From Nocardia tenerifensis NBRC 101015 (GTDB lineage: Bacteria > Actinomycetota > Actinomycetes > Mycobacteriales > Mycobacteriaceae): a stretch of 64,000 bases of DNA. The DNA lies in assembly GCF_000308715.1 (NCBI RefSeq), contig NZ_BAGH01000172.1:1-64000 (forward strand). Reading direction: 5' to 3'. Below the pieces are notes generated by a model. That model saw only the letters and a program-made list of their open reading frames with translations, was not told the DNA's origin and did no database searches. This document shows, one piece after another, positions 24,838 to 33,431 of this stretch. Each line of letters starts with the position of its first letter. The stretch's first letter is position 1. Position numbers and translations under genes: made by a program.

Positions 24838-27800
24838 ATGGCCTCCGGATTCGAACCCATCGCGATCGTCGGACGCGGATGCGTGCTGCCGGCCGCGTTG
24901 AGCCCGGAAGCCTTGTGGGACAACATCGTTGCCAAACGGGTCAGCCTGGGCGCCGCCCCCGCCGGATACTGGCGAGTCGATCAGTTCCCGCCGGAAGAAC
25001 CCGCAGGCGGGATCACCCCCTTCGGTGGCTACGTCCATGGCTTCGACTCGGTGTGGGACCCCAGCGGCTTCTCGGCCGATCGTGCGGACATCGAACCTCT
25101 CGACACGCTGTTCCATTGGACGATGCACTGCGGGCGGGAGGCGCTGCGCGAGGCCGCGGTGGCGGAGCCGCCGCGCCGCGCCGGGCTCATCCTGGGCGTG
25201 CTGGGCTATCCCTGCGCCGGGATGAACCGGTACGCCGAGCAAACGTGGGCCCGCGCGCTGCCCGAGGACCTGCGGCGCGCGGTAGCGGGCGATCGCGCGT
25301 CCGACCCGCGCAACCGGTTCTCCTGCGGCCTGGCCGCACACTTGACGGCGCACGCGCTCGGCCTCGACGGGGGCTCGGTGGGGCTGGACGCCGCGTGCGC
25401 CTCGTCGCTGTACGCGATCAAGCTCGCCGTCGACCGGCTGCACGACCGTAGCGCCGACCTGATGCTGGCCGCCGCGGTCAACTGCGCCGACGACCTGATT
25501 CGCCACGCCTTCTTCGGCGCCCTCGGCGCGCTCAGCAGCACAGGGCGAAGCCGACCGTTCGCCCGCACCGCCGATGGGCTGGTGCCGGCGGAGGGCGCGG
25601 CTTGCGTAGCACTCATGCGATTGGATGATGCTGTGCGGGCCGACATCCCGGTCTTGGCGGTGATCCGTGGAATAGGGCTGTCGAACGGGGGACGCGGCTC
25701 GGGACTGCTCGCTCCATCCCGAGAAGGCCAGGAACTGGCGATCATGGCCGCCTATCAGAGCGCTGGACTGGATCCCGGCTCGGTGAGCCTGCTGGAGTGC
25801 CATGCCACCGGAACCCCGCTCGGTGACGCGGTCGAGTTACGCAGCGCAGGAGGGGTTTTCGCCGCCGCCAGCGACCTGCCGGTGGGCTCGGTCAAGTCGA
25901 ATCTGGGCCATTCTGTGACGGTCGCCGGGCTGGCGGGTCTGCTCAAGCTCATAGGCGCCATACATGCCGGGGTGCGCCCGGCCAGCCTGGGTGCCGAGGA
26001 CCCCACCGACGCCTTCTCCGGCACGACATTGCGTCCCCTCATCGAACACGAACCGTGGGAGGGACAGCGGCGAGCCGGTCTGAGCGCCTTCGGTTTCGGC
26101 GGCAACAACGCACACCTCGTACTCGAAGCCGCAGGCACGGCAGAGCGGACATCTTCACCGATCCGGTACCGGGCTCAACCCGAACCGCGAACCGACGACG
26201 AGGTCGCCGTCGTGGCGATCGGCGCGCGGGTGGGCGCGGGCACGTGCGTGGCGGATTTCACCGAGGCGCTGTTCAACGCGCCGACACCGCCGGCACCACG
26301 CGAGACCGTCGAAACGCCCCTGCGGGGACTTCGGTTCCCGCCCATCGACCTGAAACAGGCGCACGCACAGCAGCTGCTGATCCTGGACGCGGCACGGGAA
26401 GCGCTGGCGGGACAGTCCCCACCGCGCCGGCGAACGATGGTGCTGGTCGGGATGGGCTGCGACGCCGAGGTGGTGCGCTACACGGCACGGTGGCGCGTTC
26501 CGCCGTGGCTCGAGGAAGCCGAATCTCCCGCGAGTACCCTGCGCGACGGGTTCTCCTCGGCATTCTCGGCCGCCAATGCAGTCGGAAGCATGCCCAATAT
26601 CGTCACCAATCGCCTCAATGCACAGTTCGACCTGGCCGGTCCGAGTTTCTCGGTCTATGCCGAGCAAGCTTCGGGGTCGGCCGCATTGGAGATCGCGTGC
26701 CGGGCGCTGCGCGCAGGCGAGGTGGACGCGGCGCTCGTGGGAGCGGTTGATCTGTCCTGTGAACCGGTCCACGAGGCATCCCTGGCCGCCTTGGGCCACC
26801 GCCGCCGGACCGCGGATGCCGCGGTGGCGCTGCTGCTGCGCCGCCGCACAGACGCCGAGTGGGAGGGGGCCGAGGTGATCGCGTTGGTGGGCCGAGGCGA
26901 TCCGCTCGACGCGGCCGCGAGTCTTCACATCGGGCCGGACGGCACCGGCACCGATGCGATGCCCCACTTCGATCCGGTGGACCGGTTCGGCAGCGCGCAC
27001 GCCGCCGAGGGACTGATCGCGGTCGCCACCGCAGCACTGGCGGTGCGACATCGCGCGGTGCCTCGCCCCAACGAGCCGGCGGACCCGATGCTCGGCCCCC
27101 CGGTCGTCGACGTGGCCACTGCCTCCTTGGGCGCCACCGTCACCCGCTTCCGGGTCCGGGGGCTGGACCCGGTGCCGTGGTCCGCGGGCGGCCATGCGGT
27201 ACATGTATTCGGCGGCGGCAACCAGCGGGAGATCGCCGCGGCGTTGCGTGATGGCCGGCCCGGCGGTGAGGGGCCGTGCCGCCTGACGATCATCGAACGG
27301 CCCACTGACGTGTTGGCCGACCGGCGAGAAGAAACCCGCAAGTGGCTTACCGGCCAAGGCAAACAGCCGCCGGCCACGTCTTTACGAAGCCGCCCGATCG
27401 GTGGGCGAGTCGCCTTCGTCTACACCAACGGATCGGCCGGCTACCGGCAGATGGGCCGCCCGCTCATGCTCGCCTTTCCGGAACTGATGGATGCGACTCG
27501 TCGGTGGTGCGGTCAGCTTCCCGTGCTCAGCGAACCCGTGTTCGCCGGCCGGCCTACCGACCCGGTGCGAAAGAACTTGGCCGCGACCCTGCTCGCGGAC
27601 GTGCATACCCGCCTCACCTATGACCTGCTCGGGATCCGGCCGGATGCGGTGCTGGGCTACTCTTCCGGAGAAACCACCGCGATGGTGGCCCTGCGAGTGT
27701 GGCACGATGTGCCCGCGTTCCTGACCGAAGTCGGTGCGACGCAATGTTTCACCAGTGGGCTCATCGGCGACCAGCACATCGCCCAGCGCGCCTGGCAGCA

Positions 27801-30800
27801 ATTGGACATGCCCGCCGACCGCTGGGTCAACCTGCTGGTGGCCGCGCCGGCGGACCGCGTCGAGGCCGCACTCGAGGGCGAACCGGCCGCCTATTTGCTG
27901 ATTGTCAACAGCCCGGGCCAATGCGTCATCGGCGGGGCCGCGAAAGCCTGCGACCGCGTCGCCGACCGCCTCGGCGGCGCGACGGCCGTGCTGCCCCTCG
28001 ACTACGACATCGCAGCCCACCACCCCATCCTGGGTCAGGCGCGCGGTGAGCTGGAGCGCCTCTTCCACCGCCCCGTCCACGTCGACGCCGCCACGCGTTT
28101 CTACACCAGCACGACCGGGGAGAGGTACGTTCCCACCCCGGAGTCGGTGGCACGGGCATTGACGACCATGATCCTCGAACGAAACGACTTCTCCGCCACG
28201 ATATCTCGAGCCTGGGACGACGGCGTTCGGGTGTTCATCGAGCACGGACCGCGTAACCTGTGTTCCGGCTGGATCTCCGCGACACTCCACGATCGCGATC
28301 ATCTCGTCGTCGCCCTCGACGGCACCGGCGAGAGCCAGGACTCGTTGGCCACCCTTGCCCTGGCGGTCTCCGAACTCGCCGCGGCCGGGGTCGTCGACGA
28401 CCCCGCTCCGGTGCTGGACCGGCTGACGGCGCCGCTTCGACCTGTTCAGGAGCGGCTCCCGGCTCTGACCGTGCCCGCCCACCCACCTCCGATCGAATCC
28501 CTTCTCGCCCGGGTGACGAGTCGCGATGCCGATAGTCCGCATACTCGCCCCCGCCGCTCCGAACCGCTTGCCCTCGATCGGGCACAGCTGGAAACCCTTG
28601 CCGCCGGGCAACTTTCGGCCGTTCTGGGCAGCCGATTCGCCGCCGTGGAGGAACGAGCACGGCACACGCGCATGCCCGAGCCCCCGTTGCTTCTGGTCGA
28701 CCGTGTCCTGGACATCGAGGGTGAGCCCTTCTCGATGGGAAAGGGCACCATTTGGACGGAGACCGACGTTCACCGCGACGCCTGGTACATAGACGGGTGC
28801 GGACGCATGCCCGCCGGCCTGCTGGTCGAGTCCGGGCAGGCCGACCTGCTACTGCTGACCTGGCTGGGCGCGGACCTGCATATCGCCGACGATCGGGTGT
28901 ACCGCCTGCTCGGCCTCGACCTGACCTTCCACGACAGCCCGCCCGCGGTAGGTGAGACCGCCCGGCACGAGATCACTGTCGACGACCACAGTGCGCACGG
29001 CGATGTGCATCTGTTCTTCTTCCACAGCCGGTGTGAAGTCGACGGGCACGTGCGATCAACCGTGGCCAACGGCGTGGCCGGGTACTTCACCGAGCAGGAG
29101 TTGGCCGCCTCCCAGGGCGTGATCTGGGACGCCGAAGAGATGCCACAGCCCGAGGGAACGCACACGCGGCCGCTGGCACAGACGCGAAAGTCCTTCGACC
29201 CCAAGGAGGTTCGCGCCTTCGGCGAAGGCAGGCCGGACCTCTGCTTCGGTGCGAACTGGAGGGTCACCCGGGCACACGTCCGCACGCCACGGATCGGTAG
29301 CGGTCGCATGCGGCTTCTGCACCGGGTTCCCGTGTTCGACCCGTCGGGTGGTCCGTGGCAGCGCGGATATCTCCGTGCCGAGTTCCCCCTCAGCCCGAAC
29401 GAATGGTTCTTCCGAGGCCACTTCACCGGGGATCCCTGCATGCCGGGCACGCTGATGTTCGAGGCATGCCTGCAGGCGATGGCGTTCTATCTGACGGCCT
29501 ATGGCTGCACCCTCGACCACGACGGCTGGCGCTTCGAGCCGGTGCCCGGCGCCACGACCGAGCTGCGCTGCCGCGGGCAGGCCACCCCGGCCGGCAGCCG
29601 GCTACTGACGTATGAATTGTTCGTCTCCGAGATCGTGCACGACCCGACCCCGACGCTATTCGCCGACGCGCTGTGCACAGTCGACGGCGTGAAGGCTTTC
29701 CACGCCAAGAACCTGAGTTTGCGACTGACACCGGACTGGCCCCTCACACATTGGCGTGTTCTCGCCCCTGCCGCCACCCAGCCCGCCGACGAAGCCGTTG
29801 TCCCGGAACGCCTCGGGGGGTTGGTGGACTATGCAGACCAGCACCCATGCGCCATCGATGCGGACGGCACCCGACTCGACTACCGAGCCGTGCTGGCCGC
29901 GGCGTGGGGAACGTCGAACAGGTTGTCCGGGCTCCGATTGCCGGCCCCGCCTTACCTTTTCGTTACCCGTGTGCGGAAGCTCGCCGATACACCCGGGGTA
30001 GTCGGCAGCGAAATTCACACCGACTACGATCTGCCCTGCCGAGCATGGTTCTGGGAAGACAATGGTTCCCGGTCGACTCCACTGGCAATCCTGGTCGAGA
30101 TCGCGTCCCAGCCGTGTTCGTGGCTACTCGGCCGGCTCTGCCCTCCACCGAAAGACGCCCGGCTGCGCAACCTCAGCGGTGCCCTCACCGTGCACCGCGA
30201 GCTGCGACCCTCGACCCGGACCATCCAGACGACCGCGCGCCTGACCGATCTCGGTGTGAGCGAGGGCCGCAGCAGCTATACCTTCGAGGTCACCTGCCGC
30301 GTCGAGGACGAACCACTGCTCAGCCTCGAGACCACGTTCGTGCTCGTGCCCGCGGGAGACACCTTCGAGATTCCGGCTCCTCGCGCGGAGGGGCCGCCAC
30401 TGTTCTCCGGCGAGAATTTGATAGACCTGCGGACCCGGCCCGAACACCTCTTCAGCGGCGAACCCCGACTGCCCGGACCCATGCTGCTCATGATCGACCG
30501 GGCGAGCGAATCGTGGCGAGAAGGCGAGCCAGGCCGGCGGATCCACGCCGAGAAGGACATCGACCCCGGGGCCTGGTATTTCAAAGCTCACCTCCTGGGA
30601 GATCCGGTCCTGCCCGGCAGCCTCGCGCTGGAAACCATGTCCCAGCTGGTGCAACTCCACCTGCTCGCGGCGGAATCGTCCCCTGTCCGCGGCGGTGCCC
30701 GCCTTGCCACTCCGTCTCCGGGCCGTCCCCTTACGTGGACCCACTACGGCGATGTCTTGCCCACCAGAGACCGGATTGTTCTCCACCTGGAAATCGCGCA

Positions 30801-30939
30801 GGACGGCCGCGACGCCACCGGTCGCTATGCCGTCGGCGATGGGTCGATGTGGGTCGGCGGCGTGTGCGTCTGCCGAATGAAAGGCGTGTCCGTGCATGCA
30901 CGGGTAGACAGGTACGACAAAGCGCAGCGAGATTCATAG
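24838..30939 (+). CDS. PUFA-synthase-like KS-CLF-AT-DH-DH megasynthase (PfaC/PfaB fusion)
   Basis: The product has 2033 residues. KS (1-440) has Cys187, His322 ('ECHATGT') and His358 ('KSNLGH'). A chain-length-factor domain (about 460-690) has Gln610 where a KS has its Cys ('AEQASGSAAL'). An AT (about 860-1180) has Ser942 in 'GYSSGE'. Two FabA/Z-like double-hotdog regions follow, with H-x5-P-x2-PG-x4-E signatures: His1528 ('GHFTGDPCMPGTLMFE') and His1918 ('AHLLGDPVLPGSLALE'). This is the arrangement of myxobacterial Pfa3 (KS-CLF-AT-DH-DH) without the terminal acyltransferase, and equals marine PfaC with PfaB's AT inserted. The DHs would introduce or isomerise double bonds in the growing acyl chain. 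Confidence 0.92.
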   Translation: MASGFEPIAIVGRGCVLPAALSPEALWDNIVAKRVSLGAAPAGYWRVDQFPPEEPAGGITPFGGYVHGFDSVWDPSGFSADRADIEPLDTLFHWTMHCGREALREAAVAEPPRRAGLILGVLGYPCAGMNRYAEQTWARALPEDLRRAVAGDRASDPRNRFSCGLAAHLTAHALGLDGGSVGLDAACASSLYAIKLAVDRLHDRSADLMLAAAVNCADDLIRHAFFGALGALSSTGRSRPFARTADGLVPAEGAACVALMRLDDAVRADIPVLAVIRGIGLSNGGRGSGLLAPSREGQELAIMAAYQSAGLDPGSVSLLECHATGTPLGDAVELRSAGGVFAAASDLPVGSVKSNLGHSVTVAGLAGLLKLIGAIHAGVRPASLGAEDPTDAFSGTTLRPLIEHEPWEGQRRAGLSAFGFGGNNAHLVLEAAGTAERTSSPIRYRAQPEPRTDDEVAVVAIGARVGAGTCVADFTEALFNAPTPPAPRETVETPLRGLRFPPIDLKQAHAQQLLILDAAREALAGQSPPRRRTMVLVGMGCDAEVVRYTARWRVPPWLEEAESPASTLRDGFSSAFSAANAVGSMPNIVTNRLNAQFDLAGPSFSVYAEQASGSAALEIACRALRAGEVDAALVGAVDLSCEPVHEASLAALGHRRRTADAAVALLLRRRTDAEWEGAEVIALVGRGDPLDAAASLHIGPDGTGTDAMPHFDPVDRFGSAHAAEGLIAVATAALAVRHRAVPRPNEPADPMLGPPVVDVATASLGATVTRFRVRGLDPVPWSAGGHAVHVFGGGNQREIAAALRDGRPGGEGPCRLTIIERPTDVLADRREETRKWLTGQGKQPPATSLRSRPIGGRVAFVYTNGSAGYRQMGRPLMLAFPELMDATRRWCGQLPVLSEPVFAGRPTDPVRKNLAATLLADVHTRLTYDLLGIRPDAVLGYSSGETTAMVALRVWHDVPAFLTEVGATQCFTSGLIGDQHIAQRAWQQLDMPADRWVNLLVAAPADRVEAALEGEPAAYLLIVNSPGQCVIGGAAKACDRVADRLGGATAVLPLDYDIAAHHPILGQARGELERLFHRPVHVDAATRFYTSTTGERYVPTPESVARALTTMILERNDFSATISRAWDDGVRVFIEHGPRNLCSGWISATLHDRDHLVVALDGTGESQDSLATLALAVSELAAAGVVDDPAPVLDRLTAPLRPVQERLPALTVPAHPPPIESLLARVTSRDADSPHTRPRRSEPLALDRAQLETLAAGQLSAVLGSRFAAVEERARHTRMPEPPLLLVDRVLDIEGEPFSMGKGTIWTETDVHRDAWYIDGCGRMPAGLLVESGQADLLLLTWLGADLHIADDRVYRLLGLDLTFHDSPPAVGETARHEITVDDHSAHGDVHLFFFHSRCEVDGHVRSTVANGVAGYFTEQELAASQGVIWDAEEMPQPEGTHTRPLAQTRKSFDPKEVRAFGEGRPDLCFGANWRVTRAHVRTPRIGSGRMRLLHRVPVFDPSGGPWQRGYLRAEFPLSPNEWFFRGHFTGDPCMPGTLMFEACLQAMAFYLTAYGCTLDHDGWRFEPVPGATTELRCRGQATPAGSRLLTYELFVSEIVHDPTPTLFADALCTVDGVKAFHAKNLSLRLTPDWPLTHWRVLAPAATQPADEAVVPERLGGLVDYADQHPCAIDADGTRLDYRAVLAAAWGTSNRLSGLRLPAPPYLFVTRVRKLADTPGVVGSEIHTDYDLPCRAWFWEDNGSRSTPLAILVEIASQPCSWLLGRLCPPPKDARLRNLSGALTVHRELRPSTRTIQTTARLTDLGVSEGRSSYTFEVTCRVEDEPLLSLETTFVLVPAGDTFEIPAPRAEGPPLFSGENLIDLRTRPEHLFSGEPRLPGPMLLMIDRASESWREGEPGRRIHAEKDIDPGAWYFKAHLLGDPVLPGSLALETMSQLVQLHLLAAESSPVRGGARLATPSPGRPLTWTHYGDVLPTRDRIVLHLEIAQDGRDATGRYAVGDGSMWVGGVCVCRMKGVSVHARVDRYDKAQRDS

Positions 30940-30970
30940 GAAGAACCTGCCAGGAAGACGAAGGCGCGCA

Positions 30971-31864
30971 ATGGGATTCGACACCATCAGCGAGAAGCGG
31001 GTCATGGTTCAGGGTTTGTCGACGTCGTATCTCGAAGCGGGAACCGGGCCGGTGCTGGTTCTGATACATGGCAATCTCACCGCCGCCCAAGGGTGGGACC
31101 GGACCATCGAGGAGTTCCGGACAACGCACAAGGTCTTGGCCCCCTCGTTGCCCGGCTACGGCGGCACCAGCCCGCTGCGGGATGTGACCCTCGACGGCTT
31201 GGTGTCCTTCATTGCCGCCTTCCTCGACGCGACCTCGGTCGATACAGCGATCGTCCTCGGGCACTCCGCGGGTGGCCTCATCGCGGCGCAATTCGCGCTC
31301 GAAAACCCGGACCGCGTAAGCCGATTGGTGCTTGTGGACTCGGTCGGGCTGGGGCGCGCGATCAACCCCGTGGTCATCGCCGGGGCGTTACTTCCCGGCT
31401 GGGCGACGGAGATCGCGATCGCCGCCCTGCTGCTGCCCGGCGGGGGAATCCTGCGCGCGCTCATGCGCGGTGTGCAGGTACGACGCCCGTGGCGGCTGAC
31501 CGTGCAAGAGTGGCGCACCCAAACCCGCATCATGCAGGCGCAGACGCTGTTGTCCACATCCTTCCAGGCAGTGCGCCTGGTCGTTGGTCCGGCCGGTCAA
31601 CGCGGTCGCTACAACCTCGTCGAGCGCCTCGGTGAACTACCGATGCCGACCTTGCTGATCTGGGGTCTGACCGACGAGGTCGTCCCGTTCTGGCAGGGGA
31701 TCCGCGCGGCCAGGAAGATCCCCCGCGCGAGGTTCGTCCCGCTGGTGAGCGCCGGTCACGCCGGATATCTGGAATGCCACGTCGATTTCGTCACCGCCCT
31801 CAGCCCCTTCATCCGCGACGAGCCCGACACCTCTGGTCCCCAGCGGACGCCGACCCAGAGATAA
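30971..31864 (+). CDS. Alpha/beta hydrolase
   Basis: The 297-residue protein is a classical alpha/beta hydrolase: oxyanion 'LIHGNLTAAQGWD' near 35, nucleophile Ser99 in 'LGHSAGG', acid Asp in 'IWGLTDEVVPFW' near 235 and His in 'SAGHAGYLE' near 265. A hydrophobic cap segment (about 135-160) suggests a lipid-like substrate or membrane association. It starts 31 bp after the megasynthase stop and is followed after 11 bp by the PhaC-like gene. As the synthase has no thioesterase, this enzyme is a reasonable candidate to release or hydrolyse the acyl product. That role is inferred. Confidence 0.85.
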   Translation: MGFDTISEKRVMVQGLSTSYLEAGTGPVLVLIHGNLTAAQGWDRTIEEFRTTHKVLAPSLPGYGGTSPLRDVTLDGLVSFIAAFLDATSVDTAIVLGHSAGGLIAAQFALENPDRVSRLVLVDSVGLGRAINPVVIAGALLPGWATEIAIAALLLPGGGILRALMRGVQVRRPWRLTVQEWRTQTRIMQAQTLLSTSFQAVRLVVGPAGQRGRYNLVERLGELPMPTLLIWGLTDEVVPFWQGIRAARKIPRARFVPLVSAGHAGYLECHVDFVTALSPFIRDEPDTSGPQRTPTQR

Positions 31865-31875
31865 GGACAACAACG

Positions 31876-33399
31876 ATGGAGCCGGTCGCCGATTCCACAG
31901 GCACTCTGCTGAGCGACTCAGCGCGCGATCCGCGGTTCGTCGACCCCGCGTGGACGTCGAACCGCTACTTCCGTACCCTTCGCCTCTCCTACGACCTGGC
32001 CGCGAAGGCGGCCGGCCGCGCGGCGGACGCCCTCCCGCTGCCCGCCGAAGACCGGCGAACCGTGCGATCTTTGACCCGGCTGATCGCCGATGCCCTTGCC
32101 CCGCCCAACGCGCTGCTGGGCAACCCGACCGCTCTGCGCAAAGCGGCCCGGACACGAGGAAGAAGCCTCCTCCGAGGGGCAGCACACGCAATCGACGATC
32201 TCCAGCACAACGGCGGCCTGCCGTCGCTCGTGGACCGCACAGCGTTCACGGTCGGCCGCGATCTGGCGATCACCCCGGGCCGAGTGGTTTTCCGCAACTC
32301 GCTGATGGAGCTGATTCAATACGAGCCGCGTACCGCGACCGTGTATTCCATCCCACTCCTGTGCTGCCCGCCCTGGGTCAACAAGTTCTACATCGCCGAC
32401 CTCACGCCCGGCCGCAGCTTCGTGAGGTGGGCCCTCGATCACGGACATACCGTGTTCATGATCAGCTACCGGAATCCGCAAGCCTCCCAACGCGACGTCG
32501 GCTACGACTGCTACCTGCGGAACTCATTACTCCCCGCGCTCGCCGCGGTCCGCGACATCACCGGCGCCGAGGAAGTGAACCTTTTCGGTGCCTGTCTCGG
32601 GGGCTTGAGCGCACTCATGCTCGCGGCGTGGTCGGCCGATACCGACCGACCACGGGTGCGCAGCGTCACTGCGTTGAGCACGCTGACCGACTTCACCGAC
32701 ATCCGCAGTGAGTTCGGAACCGGCGGCACCGGCTGGCTGCTGCGCGTTCTCGGTCTGCCCCTGATGGAGACCTTGACCTATACGCGGGGAGTACTCAGCG
32801 GCCGGTCTCTCGAAGTATTCTTCCGGCTGCTTCGCTCCGACGAGTTGATCTGGTCACGGATGCGGGCGAGCTGGCTGTCGGGAGAGGCCGCGCCCGCCTA
32901 CGACATCCTGTATTGGAATTGCGACACGCTGAGCGTTCCGCACCGCGCCCAGCAGTTCCTACTGCGAAATCTGTGTCTGGACAACGCTTTCGCACGAGGC
33001 ACAGCCGAACTCGCCGGGCGGCGCCTCGACCCGGATCAGGTGACCCAGGACCTGTTCGTGGTCGCCGCTCACGACGACCATCTCGTGCCCTGGACCTCCG
33101 CCTATAGGACCGTGGGGCTGTTCCCCGGCGATGTCCGGTTTCATCTCGCGTCCGGTGGCCACATCGCGGCAGTGCTGGCGTCTCCGGATTCCGGGGCGAG
33201 CTACTGGTCCGGCGGACCAACCGGTGCCACCGACCCAGAGGCGTGGCTGGCCGGCGCTACGAAGTACCACGACACCTGGTGGCGCGCCTGGGCCCGATGG
33301 CTCGCCGACCGCGCCGGAAGCCAACGCACGCCACCACCGCTGGGGAGTCACCGTCACCCGGCCGCGGAACCGGCACCCGGCCCCTACGTCCTGACCTGA
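31876..33399 (+). CDS. PhaC-like poly(3-hydroxyalkanoate) synthase family protein
   Basis: The ATG at 31876 (AAGGACAA upstream) gives 507 residues. The catalytic nucleophile is Cys240 in 'NLFGACLGGLSAL', the GxCxGG lipase-like box that defines PHA synthases; 'CCPPWVNKFYIADLTPGRSFVRWALDHGHTVFMISYRNP' and 'VAAHDDHLVPW' with the catalytic Asp and 'ASGGHIA' with the His also match. PHA synthases polymerise hydroxyacyl-CoA, and the class I/II length (about 560-590) is slightly longer. Here it lies inside a PUFA-type synthase operon, so it may transfer or oligomerise hydroxyacyl groups made by the synthase. No phasin, PhaA or PhaB gene is present. Confidence 0.85.
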   Translation: MEPVADSTGTLLSDSARDPRFVDPAWTSNRYFRTLRLSYDLAAKAAGRAADALPLPAEDRRTVRSLTRLIADALAPPNALLGNPTALRKAARTRGRSLLRGAAHAIDDLQHNGGLPSLVDRTAFTVGRDLAITPGRVVFRNSLMELIQYEPRTATVYSIPLLCCPPWVNKFYIADLTPGRSFVRWALDHGHTVFMISYRNPQASQRDVGYDCYLRNSLLPALAAVRDITGAEEVNLFGACLGGLSALMLAAWSADTDRPRVRSVTALSTLTDFTDIRSEFGTGGTGWLLRVLGLPLMETLTYTRGVLSGRSLEVFFRLLRSDELIWSRMRASWLSGEAAPAYDILYWNCDTLSVPHRAQQFLLRNLCLDNAFARGTAELAGRRLDPDQVTQDLFVVAAHDDHLVPWTSAYRTVGLFPGDVRFHLASGGHIAAVLASPDSGASYWSGGPTGATDPEAWLAGATKYHDTWWRAWARWLADRAGSQRTPPPLGSHRHPAAEPAPGPYVLT

Positions 33400-33431
33400 A
33401 ACGGTTCCAGCGTCCGGCCAAGGAGGAACAC

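Noticed and set aside
24838-30939. The 2033-residue synthase considered as an enediyne or ordinary modular type I PKS
   Set aside because: The KS-CLF pair, two FabA/Z-like dehydratases, the separate PfaD and the lack of an ACP in this chain fit the PUFA-synthase family instead.
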